Of a DNA stretch of 64,000 bases, positions 44,440-54,442 are shown in pieces. How positions within the stretch are numbered: the first letter of the stretch is position 1; each line of letters starts with the position of its first letter. Origin of the DNA: Chitinophagales bacterium (GTDB taxonomy: Bacteria > Bacteroidota > Bacteroidia > Chitinophagales > Chitinophagaceae); the NCBI GenBank assembly GCA_015654695.1, contig JAATGJ010000132.1, forward strand, positions 1 to 64,000, written 5' to 3'. The notes under the pieces are model-generated. The model saw only the letters and a program-made list of their open reading frames with translations, had not been told where the DNA came from and made no database searches. Made by a program: the position numbers and the translations under genes.

Positions 44440-44475
44440 AAAATAAAAAAGGAGCGCTTATTAAAACACTCCTTT
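44440..44475 (-). terminator. Rho-independent terminator of clpC
   Basis: AAGGAGCG (44449-44456) pairs with CACTCCTT (44467-44474) with one weak pair. On the minus strand a TTTTTTATTTT run follows. It lies 23 bases after the clpC stop. Confidence 0.75.
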
Positions 44476-44497
44476 ATACGTTTATTAAAAATACATT

Positions 44498-47029
44498 TTA
44501 CGCTTTCGACTTTTCTTCCACATCTTTAAATGTAAACTTCAGCTTATTATTCTCTTTGTCAAGATCAGCTTCTAATATATCACCTGCTTTTACATTCATA
44601 TTCAGTATCTCTTCTGCCAGGGGATCTTCCAGGTATTTCTGAATAGCCCTGTGCAAAGGACGGGCGCCAAACTGAACATCGTAACCCTTGTCTGCCAGGA
44701 AAGATTTTGCATCTTCTGTTAATGCCAGGCTGAACCCGAGAGTAGTCAGGCGTTTGGTTACTCCCTTCATCAGGATGTCAATGATGTTGAAGATATTTTC
44801 TTTGGTGAGGCTGTTGAAAATGATCACATCATCAATACGGTTCAAAAACTCCGGTGAAAAAGTACGCTTCAGCGCTTTTTCTATTACGGCTTTATTGGCT
44901 TCATCTTCATGTTCTACCCTTGAAGTAGTAGCGAATCCAACACCGGCCCCAAAATCTTTCAACTGGCGTGCCCCGATATTGGATGTCATAATGATCAGGG
45001 TATTTTTAAAATCCACCTTTCTGCCCAAACCATCCGTCAATTGTCCATCATCCAGCACCTGCAAAAGAATATTATAAATATCCGGGTGGGCTTTTTCTAT
45101 CTCATCCAGCAAAATAACGCTGTATGGTTTCCGGCGAACTTTTTCTGTTAACTGGCCGCCTTCTTCATACCCTACATACCCCGGAGGCGCACCTATCAGC
45201 CTGCTCACCGTGAATTTCTCCATGTATTCACTCATATCAATGCGGATCAGCGCATCTTCTGAATCGAACATATATCTTGCCAGCGCCCTTGCCAACTCTG
45301 TTTTACCGACACCAGTAGGCCCAAGGAAAATAAATGTACCAATCGGCTTCTTGGGATCTTTTAATCCCACACGGTTACGCTGGATCGCCTTTACCACTTT
45401 TGCTATCGCCTCTTCCTGTCCAATCACCATCTCCCGCATATCATCAGACATTTTGCGGAGTTTTTCTGTTTCTGCCTGCACCATCCTCTTCACGGGTATT
45501 CCCGTCATCATACTCACTACTTCCGCAATGGCTTCTTCATCTATCGGGTAACGTTTGTGCTTGCTTTCTTCTTCCCAGTCATTCTTTGCTTTATCCAGGT
45601 CTTCGGCTAGCCTTTTTTCCGTATCACGCAATGAAGCAGCCTCTTCAAACTTCTGGCTCTTTACCACTTTATTCTTCTCGTTCTTCACATCTTCAATCTT
45701 CTTTTCGAGGTCAACTATATTCTGTGGTACATTAATGTTTTTCAAATGCACCCTCGCTCCTACTTCATCCATTACATCTATTGCTTTATCAGGCAATAAA
45801 CGATCTGTAATATAGCGGTCACTCAATTTTACACAGGCATCAATCGCATCTTCACTATAGGTTACGTTATGATAATCCTCGTATTTTGATTTGATGTTAT
45901 TCAGTATCTGGATGGTTTCATCCACTGTAGGCGGTTCAACCATTACTTTCTGGAAACGGCGATCCAATGCGCCATCTTTTTCAATATACATCCTGTATTC
46001 ATCCAATGTGGATGCACCTATGCATTGCAGTTCACCCCTTGCCAATGCTGGTTTGAAGATATTACTTGCATCCAATGAACCACTCGCTCCTCCAGCGCCA
46101 ACAATGGTATGCAACTCATCAATGAAAAGGATCACATCACGATTCTTCTCCAGCTCATTCATGATGGCCTTCATTCTTTCCTCAAACTGACCACGGTATT
46201 TGGTACCAGCCACCAGTGCAGCGAGGTCTAATGAAATAACTCTTTTATCAAATAATACCCTGGAAACTTTTCTTTGAACAATGCGAAGAGCCAGGCCTTC
46301 TACAATGGCTGTCTTACCCACGCCTGGTTCACCGATCAGTATAGGGTTATTCTTTTTGCGGCGGGAAAGTATCTGGGAAACCCTTTCGATTTCTGATTCG
46401 CGGCCAACAATAGGATCCAATGCTCCCATTTCAGCCAGCTTGGTTATATCCCTTCCAAAATTATCCAGTACAGGTGTTTTACTTTTTGCAGTACCCGCCT
46501 GTTTGGAACTCTTTTGCTGAGAGTATTTTTTCTCTTCATCAAAATCGTCATCATTTTCGTCGGTGTATTCCGCCCGTGTTGCAGGGTCACTTGATTTTAC
46601 AATGCCCAGTTCTTGTCTGAAAAGATCGTAGTCCACGTCAAATTGATTTAAAATTTGTGTAGCAATATTTTCTTTATTTTTTAAAATGGAAAGCATCAGG
46701 TGTTCGGTCTCAACAGTTGTACTTTTTAATGCCTTTGCCTCCAAGACTGTCACCCTGATCACTTTTTCCGCCTGCTTCGTTAGCGGGAGGCTGTTAATGT
46801 TTGCAATGTTCTTTCCTGTCTTATCTTTTACGGCCAGTTCTATTTCCTTTCGAAGTTCATAAAGGTCAACATTAAAACTTTTGAGGATACGGACTGCTGT
46901 ATTGTCACCCTCCCGGATCAATCCGAGAAGAAGATGCTCGGTACCAATAAAATCATTTCCCAATCTCAAGGCTTCTTCCCTGCTGAATGAAATGATCTCT
47001 TTAACCTGTGCTGAAAAATTGTTATCCAT
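44498..47029 (-). CDS. clpC: ClpC ATPase subunit of the Clp protease
   Basis: The 843-residue AAA+ unfoldase has two N-terminal Clp repeats (about 5-145, [13 protein letters not shown] and [12 protein letters not shown]), Walker A of the first ATPase domain as GEPGVGKTA and Walker B as [13 protein letters not shown]-like/M-domain region ([18 protein letters not shown]) follows, and a second Walker A is seen as GPTGVGKTE. The C-terminal domain has [18 protein letters not shown]. It unfolds substrates for ClpP in the cytoplasm. No adaptor (mcsA/mcsB) is adjacent. The M domain with UVR motif is typical of ClpC rather than ClpB. Confidence 0.95.
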   Translation of the reverse strand: MDNNFSAQVKEIISFSREEALRLGNDFIGTEHLLLGLIREGDNTAVRILKSFNVDLYELRKEIELAVKDKTGKNIANINSLPLTKQAEKVIRVTVLEAKALKSTTVETEHLMLSILKNKENIATQILNQFDVDYDLFRQELGIVKSSDPATRAEYTDENDDDFDEEKKYSQQKSSKQAGTAKSKTPVLDNFGRDITKLAEMGALDPIVGRESEIERVSQILSRRKKNNPILIGEPGVGKTAIVEGLALRIVQRKVSRVLFDKRVISLDLAALVAGTKYRGQFEERMKAIMNELEKNRDVILFIDELHTIVGAGGASGSLDASNIFKPALARGELQCIGASTLDEYRMYIEKDGALDRRFQKVMVEPPTVDETIQILNNIKSKYEDYHNVTYSEDAIDACVKLSDRYITDRLLPDKAIDVMDEVGARVHLKNINVPQNIVDLEKKIEDVKNEKNKVVKSQKFEEAASLRDTEKRLAEDLDKAKNDWEEESKHKRYPIDEEAIAEVVSMMTGIPVKRMVQAETEKLRKMSDDMREMVIGQEEAIAKVVKAIQRNRVGLKDPKKPIGTFIFLGPTGVGKTELARALARYMFDSEDALIRIDMSEYMEKFTVSRLIGAPPGYVGYEEGGQLTEKVRRKPYSVILLDEIEKAHPDIYNILLQVLDDGQLTDGLGRKVDFKNTLIIMTSNIGARQLKDFGAGVGFATTSRVEHEDEANKAVIEKALKRTFSPEFLNRIDDVIIFNSLTKENIFNIIDILMKGVTKRLTTLGFSLALTEDAKSFLADKGYDVQFGARPLHRAIQKYLEDPLAEEILNMNVKAGDILEADLDKENNKLKFTFKDVEEKSKA

Positions 47030-47138
47030 CTGTAGATAATTGGTTGATACAATATTAACGAATATATTTGGTTCCTGTTCCCCCGTATTTATAAACGGAA
47101 TGTTGATAACATTAGTTGTACAAGGGGCTAAGATTTTT

Positions 47139-47162
47139 GACGCTTCGCCTGCGGTCGGCGTC
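47139..47162. repeat. Small GACGC/GCGTC inverted repeat
   Basis: GACGC and GCGTC flank a G+C-rich core just before the STAS gene start. It may be a dispersed palindrome; a regulatory role is not shown. Confidence 0.35.
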
Positions 47163-47176
47163 TAAACATTAGACTT

Positions 47177-47569
47177 ATGCTGGTCAAAATAGATACCAAA
47201 GAAAGATTTCATGCCATCACGCTGCCGGGGCCTTCTATTTCTGCTACTATGACAGAAGAGTTAGCTGAATGTTTGTTGCCTTACCTCCAAAATGACGTTA
47301 AAAACGTAGTGCTGATCCTGAAAGACATTGAAAACATCGATAACGCTGCTGCTGAAAAAATCGCGACCATCCAGCAAAAGTTTTATGAAACCGGCGCCTC
47401 CTTTGTCATTTGCAGGCTGCAAAAATCAGTGGAAGATTTTCTTGATCAGCATGAACTTTTAGAGATGATGAACGTTACGCCGACCGAAAGCGAGGCCTGG
47501 GATATCGTTCAAATGGAAGAAATAGAAAGAGAACTGCTGGATGGAGAGGATGAAACCCCTGTCCCCTAA
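47177..47569 (+). CDS. STAS-domain protein lacking the usual phosphorylated Ser
   Basis: The 130-residue protein has the STAS (SpoIIAA-like, anti-sigma factor antagonist) fold: strand FHAITLPG, a helix, strand NVVLILKDIENID, then helix AAAEKIATIQQKFYETG and strand SFVICRL. The phosphorylation site of partner-switching antagonists, D-S-S-G, is here D55-N-A-A, so regulation by an anti-sigma kinase through Ser phosphorylation is not possible. The C-terminal tail is acidic (EEIERELLDGEDE). Role unknown. It precedes the fructosamine kinase and ribonuclease Z genes on the same strand. Confidence 0.78.
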   Translation: MLVKIDTKERFHAITLPGPSISATMTEELAECLLPYLQNDVKNVVLILKDIENIDNAAAEKIATIQQKFYETGASFVICRLQKSVEDFLDQHELLEMMNVTPTESEAWDIVQMEEIERELLDGEDETPVP

Positions 47570-47754
47570 AGGGTAACTTAGATCCAATAGTTCTTTACCA
47601 TCACAAATAGTTGCTAACGATCAGAGTTGTTTTTGTACACGCCATTAGTACTACTATAAACTTTCGTTGCAATTTTATCCCCGACTTGATATGGGACACT
47701 CTTCGTCGTTCAGTAATTCTACTCCGCAAGACCAGCAAACAAACATTCCGATCA

Positions 47755-48639
47755 ATGAATCTTCATCAAATAAAAGAACTTTTAAAGAAGTCATTAGTAA
47801 AACATCTTACCACTGCAATTAGTTCATTGGAGCTGCTGCCTGTGGGCGGAGGTTCCATCAATGATACTTACAAGGTAATCATTAATGGCAGTAAAAAGTA
47901 TTTTCTGAAGCTGAATTCATTGGTAGCTTTTCCCGGTCTCTTCGAAAAAGAAAAGAATGGTCTTGAATTTCTTGCCCGGCAAAATTGCATTCGTATCCCG
48001 TCCATTATCTTTTATGAAACGGCTGACAATTATCAATTGTTACTCCTGGAATGGATAGAGGTTGGCATACGAAATGAAAGCTTCTGGAAAAAGTTTGGAG
48101 AGCAACTGGCGCAATTGCATATTATCAGCGCTGAACATTTCGGATTCCCCGAAGATAACTATATGGGTTCATTGCCACAAGAGAATACTATCGCGAACAA
48201 CTGGGTTGAGTTTTTTATCCAATATCGCCTGCAGCCGCAAATCAACCTGGCCCGTAACCAGGATCGCCTTGACAAAAGCCATATAGCGTCTTTTGAAATC
48301 CTTTTCAAAAAACTGGATTCAATTTTCAATACGGAAAAATCCTCCCTTCTTCATGGTGATCTCTGGAGCGGTAATTTTATGTGTACCGATCAGTCATTAC
48401 CGGTATTGATTGATCCGGCTGTTTATTTCGGGCACCGCAATATGGACCTAGCCATGACAACTTTGTTTGGTGGATTCGATAAAACCTTTTATGATTCTTA
48501 TCATTATTATTACTCATTACCGCCCAATTACCGGGAACAATGGGAGGTATGTAACCTTTATCCATTATTGATCCATCTCAATCTTTTTGGTAAAAGCTAT
48601 TTACCCGGCATCACAAGCACATTGAAAAAGTTTAGCTGA
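47755..48639 (+). CDS. Fructosamine/ketosamine-3-kinase family protein
   Basis: From the ATG at 47755 the product has 294 residues. An upstream in-frame ATG at 47611 adds 48 residues that do not fit the family. The N-lobe has LLPVGGGSINDTYKVI with the Gly-rich stretch and KKYFLKLN with the ATP-binding Lys. The C-lobe has SLLHGDLWSGNFM (catalytic Asp) and VLIDPAVYFGHRNMDLAM (metal Asp). Family enzymes phosphorylate fructosamines and so repair glycated proteins. It is cytoplasmic, between the STAS and rnz genes. Confidence 0.86.
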   Translation: MNLHQIKELLKKSLVKHLTTAISSLELLPVGGGSINDTYKVIINGSKKYFLKLNSLVAFPGLFEKEKNGLEFLARQNCIRIPSIIFYETADNYQLLLLEWIEVGIRNESFWKKFGEQLAQLHIISAEHFGFPEDNYMGSLPQENTIANNWVEFFIQYRLQPQINLARNQDRLDKSHIASFEILFKKLDSIFNTEKSSLLHGDLWSGNFMCTDQSLPVLIDPAVYFGHRNMDLAMTTLFGGFDKTFYDSYHYYYSLPPNYREQWEVCNLYPLLIHLNLFGKSYLPGITSTLKKFS

Positions 48640-48695
48640 GCAGCCAATAATACCAAAATACCGTCTTTCGCTGGTATTTAATACAATTATATTTC

Positions 48696-48703
48696 TATTT
48701 TTG
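48696..48703 (+). promoter_or_regulatory. -7 promoter element (TATTTTTG) for rnz
   Basis: This exact TAnnTTTG match ends 4 bases before the ATG at 48708. If used, transcription would start at or just after the A of the ATG, giving a leaderless or near-leaderless mRNA. Confidence 0.5.
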
Positions 48704-48707
48704 AACC

Positions 48708-49610
48708 ATGCTCGCTGTCACTATCCTTGGAAATAACTCAGCCGTCCCGGCTTTTGACCGGCACCCTACCAGCCAGGTGGTAACACTGGGCGGTGAAAAT
48801 TTTTTAGTGGACTGCGGCGAAGGCACCCAGATACAAATGATCAATTACAAGATCAGGCGCAGCAAAATATCACATATATTTATTTCCCACCTTCATGGCG
48901 ATCACTATTTCGGCCTGGTAGGATTGATCAATTCATTCAGCCTGCTGAGCCACCAGCAGGAGCTGCATGTTTTTGGACCATCGCCTTTGCAGGAGATCAT
49001 TGAAATGCAGATCAGGGTAGCTGATACAAAACTCTGTTATCCTCTCCATTTTCATACGATCAGTGGCGCCGCTACCCTGGTGAACAATGAAAGGATCGAG
49101 ATCAAATGTTTTCCTACACAGCACCGCATAGAGTGTTATGGCTTTTCCTTTCATGAAAAAAAGAAACCACGCAAACTGATACTCGAAAGTGTAAAAGAGA
49201 ATAACATCCCGCTTTATTTTTATGATAACCTGAAGAATGGTGAAGACTTTATCACCAGCGTTGGGGAAGTGATCAAAAATGAATGGCTGACAATCGAAGC
49301 GCCTAAAGGAAAGACATATGCTTTTTGTGCCGATACCCGCTACAATGAATCCATGATAGAGCATATAAAAGATGCCGACCTGATCTATCATGAAACGACC
49401 TATCTTGACAACTTTCGTGAAAGGGCGACAGAACGTTTTCATTCCACGACTAAACAAGCCGCCCTGATAGCACAGAAAGCAGGTGTAAAAAAATTACTGG
49501 TTGGTCACTTCAGCAGCAAGTATGACACACTGGAAGAATTTGAAGCGGAAGCGAGAGAAATTTTTCCAAATACTGAGTTAGCTCTGGAAGGAGTTACGTA
49601 CAAAGTATAA
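48708..49610 (+). CDS. rnz: Ribonuclease Z
   Basis: The 300-residue metallo-beta-lactamase-fold enzyme has the N-terminal GNNSAVPAFDRHPTSQVV, then FLVDCGEGTQ, then the zinc motif SHLHGDHYFG (His61, His63, Asp65, His66). Later conserved pieces are YAFCADTRYNE, DLIYHETTY and VGHFSSKYD. It cleaves the 3' trailer of tRNA precursors. The start fits the family N-terminus. Confidence 0.95.
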   Translation: MLAVTILGNNSAVPAFDRHPTSQVVTLGGENFLVDCGEGTQIQMINYKIRRSKISHIFISHLHGDHYFGLVGLINSFSLLSHQQELHVFGPSPLQEIIEMQIRVADTKLCYPLHFHTISGAATLVNNERIEIKCFPTQHRIECYGFSFHEKKKPRKLILESVKENNIPLYFYDNLKNGEDFITSVGEVIKNEWLTIEAPKGKTYAFCADTRYNESMIEHIKDADLIYHETTYLDNFRERATERFHSTTKQAALIAQKAGVKKLLVGHFSSKYDTLEEFEAEAREIFPNTELALEGVTYKV

Positions 49611-49664
49611 ACCCGGATTACATTGATTCAATGATTTGATTGAATGTACATTTCCCCTGGTCAC

Positions 49665-50789
49665 TCACCGGAGAATCCAATCGTAAAATAAGGGAAACTC
49701 CACCCTCCACCTTGCCTCATTATGCTTGCCATCATCCCGGATAACAGTGGTCATTTTTGACTTTGACACTTTGAGCATTCCTGAAAACGCTTTCAGCATA
49801 TCAGGCACCATAGTCTCGCCTTCCTGCTTACCACCGTAGAAATAAATCTTAGCACTCACCATTTTCCCTTTCTTTTTTATATCATCAAATATCTTAGTGC
49901 CACTGATCCAGAATGCAGGGGAAAATACACCGGCGCCACCAAATACGTTGGGGTATTTTAAAACAGCGTATAGAGAGATTAAACCACCCATCGAACTACC
50001 AGCAACAAAAGTATATTTCTTATCCGCCAGTGTCCGGTATTTTTTATCAATAAAAGGTTTCAATGTTTTGGCTAAAAAATCTGCATACTGGTTCCCTTCC
50101 CCTTTTCCGAAACGCTCCATATCGTAAGGACAATATTCGTTGATGCGTTTACTACCACCATGATCCACCGCTACCACTATGCATTTCTTTTTCATAGAGT
50201 CAAGACATTCATCCACTCCCCATTCGCCCGAATAAGAAGTAGTATCATCAAAGACATTCTGCCCGTCGTGCATATACAGAACCGGGTATCTTTTTTTGAA
50301 AGAGGCATATCCTTCCGGCAGATAAACCCAGACTCTTCTTGTTCTCTTTAGTTGCGGGATCATAAAAGCTGTATCTATGATCCGTACATTCTTAGTAGCG
50401 GTACTCACTTTCGGTTTCTGTGAAATATGATCCGCCCATTCCTCAATATACAGTTGAACAGAAGTATCTCCCGGCATTACCAACATACGATTAGGGATAC
50501 CAGCGCCCCCTTTTTTACATTCCACTTTATCCCATCCGCCTCGTGTTATCTTGTATTCATAAGTACCTGCATCAAGTTTGAGGCTGAAAGAATATTTCCC
50601 TGTCTCCGTTTGCTGAAAACGATAGTTGGCATCCTGCGGATTCCAGCCATTGAATGAACCGGCGATGTAGATATCATCACCCGATGTATGATACGCCGGA
50701 AGTGTTTTTATTTCTACCCTGACTGAAGGTTGTGAAATAGCCGGTAAAACAAAAAATAAAATTACCAGGGTAAATAGAAATTTGACCAT
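49665..50789 (-). CDS. Esterase with N-terminal CBM48-like module
   Basis: The 374-residue product has a signal peptide (FLFTLVILFFVLPAISQ). Residues 22-115 form a glycogen-binding-like module (IYIAGSFNGWNPQD, YEYKITRGGWDK). The C-terminal esterase-D/Fes-type alpha/beta-hydrolase has RRVWVYLPEGY, YPVLYMHDGQNVF, the nucleophile in FVAGSSMGGLISLY (GxSxGG) and the His in DDGKHNEARW. Family members cleave siderophores or feruloyl and other esters. The module may bind a sugar polymer. It is the last gene in the haloperoxidase/FG-GAP/SusCD locus. Confidence 0.88.
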   Translation of the reverse strand: MVKFLFTLVILFFVLPAISQPSVRVEIKTLPAYHTSGDDIYIAGSFNGWNPQDANYRFQQTETGKYSFSLKLDAGTYEYKITRGGWDKVECKKGGAGIPNRMLVMPGDTSVQLYIEEWADHISQKPKVSTATKNVRIIDTAFMIPQLKRTRRVWVYLPEGYASFKKRYPVLYMHDGQNVFDDTTSYSGEWGVDECLDSMKKKCIVVAVDHGGSKRINEYCPYDMERFGKGEGNQYADFLAKTLKPFIDKKYRTLADKKYTFVAGSSMGGLISLYAVLKYPNVFGGAGVFSPAFWISGTKIFDDIKKKGKMVSAKIYFYGGKQEGETMVPDMLKAFSGMLKVSKSKMTTVIRDDGKHNEARWRVEFPLFYDWILR

Positions 50790-50859
50790 AACCGAAACTA
50801 TGGAAAAAGATAAACTAAATACGAATCACTTAAAAGTAATGTACACTTAACTGTTCGAT

Positions 50860-52176
50860 CTAAAGCCCCAGCTTCCTTATAATTAACTCCCCTACTTTTC
50901 TTCCGGCGTTGGCCCCTTCGTCCACACTAATACGGTAATGTATGCCGCCATATACACGGCTGATAGACGCTTCATCCGCTGCCTGTACAAAAGAATCAAA
51001 ATGACGTTGCAGTCCTATATACCTGAGATCACTGGTGTCTTGGAAGGCAAAATGCTCTCCATATAATTGGGTGAGAACTGTAGCGGCAGAACGGGTAATG
51101 GTACTATGCCCGCTGGTATATTCAGGAAAGGGTGGCGTCTGTAAAAAAGGCGTCCATGTTTGTTCAATGTTTTCATTGATCACTGTGACGGGCCTTATAA
51201 AATTACTACGGTATTTTTCGTCCCAGCACGAGATAAAAGCATCATATAAAGCGATGGCGGTAAGCGCATAGGTTTGAGCGATTTTTACCGGATCTGCATT
51301 TGTTTGCTTTGCGGCAATGGCAGCAATACCCATCCAGTGGCCACCGGGTGTAATTTTTTTATTGGCAAACATCAGGTGACCTGAATGTTCCATTACAAAA
51401 GGGTTATCGTCCCAATAACGGGCAATTAACTTTTGCTCTTCTGTAAGGTTTTTGTTGATGGAATACACTTCCTTTACCTGCTTAAAAAAAACGCTGTTGG
51501 TATCTGTACTGAACAAGGGTGGTCTGGGTGGCATAAATTGCGAGGCGGAATCCAGCGCCATAGGCTTCATCGTGTTCCAGCACCATTCTACTCCATCCAT
51601 ATAATCAGGCGGGGTAGGTCTCCACTTGCCGGGCTCGTTACTACCGAGATGTTTGGCTTTACCCCTTGAGATAAGATAGCCATCTGACTTAGCTCTTGCC
51701 AGGATGACTTTACCGATAGTATCTCCTAAAGCAACGGAACGCTGATAGATTGAATCATCCAGGTTTTCTTTAAAGTTGTTAAATACAGACTCTTCATAGC
51801 TCTTTAATGAATCAACTGAAAAAACCCGTACGTTGCGAACAACAGTAAAGAAAGCTTTGGTGGCGGCAAGTGTATAATTATATTCTTTGCCCTTTTCAGG
51901 TTGTGGCATTTTTCCAAAACCTTTCAGCTTTTCCGCTATGGATACAGCTCCCTCTTTGCTAAACCGTATAGCTTCATAAGACGCTAAAGAAGAATACACA
52001 TAAATTCTGCTGGCAACAGGCGGTGTAAACACATCATAAATAATTACCTGTGTTAACTGGTCCTGGTTTTGATGGAGGATCTCTTTGTCGTCCAATAGGG
52101 GCTCTGCTTTTTGACGACAGCCAATGCATACAATCAATATAGTTATGACCGGAAAAATCCATTTGAAGTATTTCAT
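50860..52176 (-). CDS. Vanadium-dependent haloperoxidase-like lipoprotein
   Basis: The 438-residue product has a lipobox ending CIGC. It resembles the vanadium haloperoxidase/PAP2 helical fold: the first active-site segment PEYTSGHSTITRSAA (Ser-Gly-His) and the second SRVYGGIHYRISVDEG (Arg, His, Asp) are present. An upstream Lys- and Arg-rich segment (GKWRPTPPDY) could supply the remaining vanadate ligand. The family oxidises halides with peroxide, or is a phosphatase, and the two cannot be distinguished by sequence alone. It is a surface or periplasmic lipoprotein. Homologues commonly sit next to FG-GAP/VCBS genes in Bacteroidota. Confidence 0.83.
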   Translation of the reverse strand: MKYFKWIFPVITILIVCIGCRQKAEPLLDDKEILHQNQDQLTQVIIYDVFTPPVASRIYVYSSLASYEAIRFSKEGAVSIAEKLKGFGKMPQPEKGKEYNYTLAATKAFFTVVRNVRVFSVDSLKSYEESVFNNFKENLDDSIYQRSVALGDTIGKVILARAKSDGYLISRGKAKHLGSNEPGKWRPTPPDYMDGVEWCWNTMKPMALDSASQFMPPRPPLFSTDTNSVFFKQVKEVYSINKNLTEEQKLIARYWDDNPFVMEHSGHLMFANKKITPGGHWMGIAAIAAKQTNADPVKIAQTYALTAIALYDAFISCWDEKYRSNFIRPVTVINENIEQTWTPFLQTPPFPEYTSGHSTITRSAATVLTQLYGEHFAFQDTSDLRYIGLQRHFDSFVQAADEASISRVYGGIHYRISVDEGANAGRKVGELIIRKLGL

Positions 52177-52222
52177 CAGGTGTCTTTTTTTAATTGAAGG
52201 CTTTATTTATTATGAAATAAAA

Positions 52223-53842
52223 TCACTTACTTATATTTTTTAAAACAATAAATGGCGGCCCTTTTTGCCAATCAACAATAGGCTTTATAACAGAAGGCCG
52301 GATGGAAAAATTCCCTAATACAATATCTGTCTTACCATCTCCGTCTAAATCCCCGGCATCCATCGTAAGCCACCTCCCTGTTTTACCTTCAGGTATAGTA
52401 AACGGTTTAAATTCAAAATTACCTTCATTTTCCAGGTAAACAAAACCCTCGTCAGGTTGTGAGGCATAATCAGCAAAAAAGGCGATGGTGGCAATATCCA
52501 AATCCCCATCACTGTCAAAATCCCTTGCCATAGCTTTATAACAACCATTTACCGGGAAAAAATATTCCTGTTTAAAATGATTGTTACCTTCATTTAAAAA
52601 AATATACACACCATGGTAAGGTTTTAATACCATGGAATAATCTGCATTATCACCGCATGTATAAACGATATCCTGCAGCCCGTCTTTATTAAAATCAGCA
52701 AATTCAAACCAGGTAGAGCCATATACCGCCGGAAAACGTAACACTTGCTGTTGCTCAAATTTGCCATTCCCTTTGTTGGTGAAAAGAAAAATACCCTCAT
52801 CTCCCTGTGAAAACAAGGCCCATACATCCGGCAACCCATCATGGTTAACATCTTCTATATACGCTTTGATGGCACCCGGTTCAGCCCGCAGAAAATGATG
52901 TGTATATTTATTGTCACGGGTATTTTCCATCCATGACAGTCCCCCGGTCAGATGACCAAACTCACAAACAAGATAATCTGTTCGTTTATCGTTATTGAGG
53001 TCGCAGGAGGTAATTTGAACAGGTCTTGCAAGACTATCGAATAATGCTGTTGCATCTAACCGCAGCCTGCCGTTAGCTTCGCTGTGTAGGTACTGGGCTT
53101 TCCCGAATTTTCCATTAGTAGGATTGATCACATTTATATTACAGGCAAGCATTGTATTATTATGAAAGTCTATATCCGTAATTGTTGCGTCCGATTTAAC
53201 TGAATCGGTTAATTGTAACTGGCTATTATAACGAAAAGTGTATTGACTTGCCAGGTCAAAAAGATACAATTGATACGGAGATGTGGCGGTATCAATTTTG
53301 GTGAGGCATATACCAGGAGAAGGATATGTATATGTCGGTAATTGTACCTTAAAAATGGACAAGCCCATTTTTATAGTTTCGGAGCGTTGCTGTACCGGCA
53401 GCGAATCTGGTGAAAGTGCCGTGTAATAATCAATAATGTTTTGCCATTCCAGGTTATTCAAAACCGGTTTTGAAGGATAGAAATTTGCAGGGAGATGCTC
53501 ATCGCGCCTGAATGAAGGATATTGCTGAAATCCATAACTAAAAATACCCAGCCTTGGACCCATTGAAGGCAACACCCCATTTTCCCAGCTTTTGGAATCA
53601 AGCAAAGAAGGATCGGGAACCAAATGGCAGGATTGACAGTAGGAAGCTACTAATACCCTGCCCTTTTCTATACTTGCATCAGGAATATCCTGGTGTGATT
53701 TATTTTTCCTTAGCTGGTTACAGGAAAAAATGAAAATTAATAAGCCGGTTAATAAAAAAAGAGAGGTAAATTTATCAGCTCTGTTATTTCTGAAAAAAAT
53801 CTTATACACTTTACTCATTTCAAATTTTTTATCCCTCTTCAT
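52223..53842 (-). CDS. FG-GAP/VCBS lipoprotein with N-terminal haem-binding motif
   Basis: The 539-residue product has a hydrophobic signal and lipobox (FIFSCNQ, Cys41). A haem c attachment site CQSCH (Cys69, Cys72, His73) follows directly. Then come FG-GAP/VCBS-type repeats with calcium-like Asp-rich turns: CDLNNDKRTDYLV, VNHDGLPDVW, FNKDGLQDIVY, FDSDGDLDIAT and GDLDGDGKTDIV, which form a beta-propeller. Haem and propeller together suggest a surface electron-transfer or redox protein; this is inference. A second ATG at 53818 is possible. It is upstream of the haloperoxidase gene. Confidence 0.85.
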   Translation of the reverse strand: MKRDKKFEMSKVYKIFFRNNRADKFTSLFLLTGLLIFIFSCNQLRKNKSHQDIPDASIEKGRVLVASYCQSCHLVPDPSLLDSKSWENGVLPSMGPRLGIFSYGFQQYPSFRRDEHLPANFYPSKPVLNNLEWQNIIDYYTALSPDSLPVQQRSETIKMGLSIFKVQLPTYTYPSPGICLTKIDTATSPYQLYLFDLASQYTFRYNSQLQLTDSVKSDATITDIDFHNNTMLACNINVINPTNGKFGKAQYLHSEANGRLRLDATALFDSLARPVQITSCDLNNDKRTDYLVCEFGHLTGGLSWMENTRDNKYTHHFLRAEPGAIKAYIEDVNHDGLPDVWALFSQGDEGIFLFTNKGNGKFEQQQVLRFPAVYGSTWFEFADFNKDGLQDIVYTCGDNADYSMVLKPYHGVYIFLNEGNNHFKQEYFFPVNGCYKAMARDFDSDGDLDIATIAFFADYASQPDEGFVYLENEGNFEFKPFTIPEGKTGRWLTMDAGDLDGDGKTDIVLGNFSIRPSVIKPIVDWQKGPPFIVLKNISK

Positions 53843-53948
53843 TCTGCCGAAAGAATAGTTGCATATAAATAAGCCGGTTATTGATCATTCTTCTGTATCT
53901 CTTCCTGGTATTTTTAAGGTTTACTTTCGTTAATGCCCTGTAAACTAT

Positions 53949-54440
53949 CTACCTATTTACCCGTCCTTCAAATGTTAACAGGTGCTGAACACCATTAGAA
54001 GTATTGGTGGTGACTGAAACTGTTTTATGAACTTCGCTCCCCTGGCCTATGGTATTAAAAATAACTGTCAATTCATCCTCTTCTCCCGGCATTATCGCTT
54101 CTTCACGGTAGTGTGCAACAGTACAGCCACATGATGGCTGCACCCGTGATAAAAATAAAGGGTGAACCCCTGTATTTTTAAACCTGAATTTAATCACAGC
54201 GCTATCCCCATATTTAAGAATACCAAAATTCTGAACAGGGTTGATCCATTCAATAGTAGTAAAATTTATCGTATCAATTTGCGCAAGGCTGGCGGGCTTA
54301 ATCCCTAATTTATTTTCATACGGATGCAGGTTCCTGTTGGTATCCTTGCTTTTACACGAAGTCAAAATGTTTATCCCCATCACCATGCAGGCGCATAAAA
54401 TACATCCATGCCGAAAATATTTGATTACATATAATGTCAT
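53949..54440 (-). CDS. DUF1573 lipoprotein
   Basis: A lipobox (ILTSCKSKD, Cys29) is followed by a DUF1573 domain: FGILKYGDSAVIKFRFKNTG with VQPSCGCTVAHYREEAI and PGEEDELTVIFNT. This is the typical Cys-Gly-Cys-rich Ig-like family found with envelope systems of Bacteroidota. It begins 2 bases after the stop of the large FG-GAP gene, so the two are co-transcribed. Confidence 0.87.
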   Translation of the reverse strand: MTLYVIKYFRHGCILCACMVMGINILTSCKSKDTNRNLHPYENKLGIKPASLAQIDTINFTTIEWINPVQNFGILKYGDSAVIKFRFKNTGVHPLFLSRVQPSCGCTVAHYREEAIMPGEEDELTVIFNTIGQGSEVHKTVSVTTNTSNGVQHLLTFEGRVNR

Positions 54441-54442
54441 TA

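Noticed and set aside
45334-45735. 133-codon plus-strand frame opposite clpC
   Set aside because: It is a shadow of the clpC coding strand with no recognisable motif.
47611-47754. 48-codon N-terminal extension of the fructosamine kinase
   Set aside because: The extra sequence is unlike the family N-terminus, and the ATG at 47755 gives the normal length.
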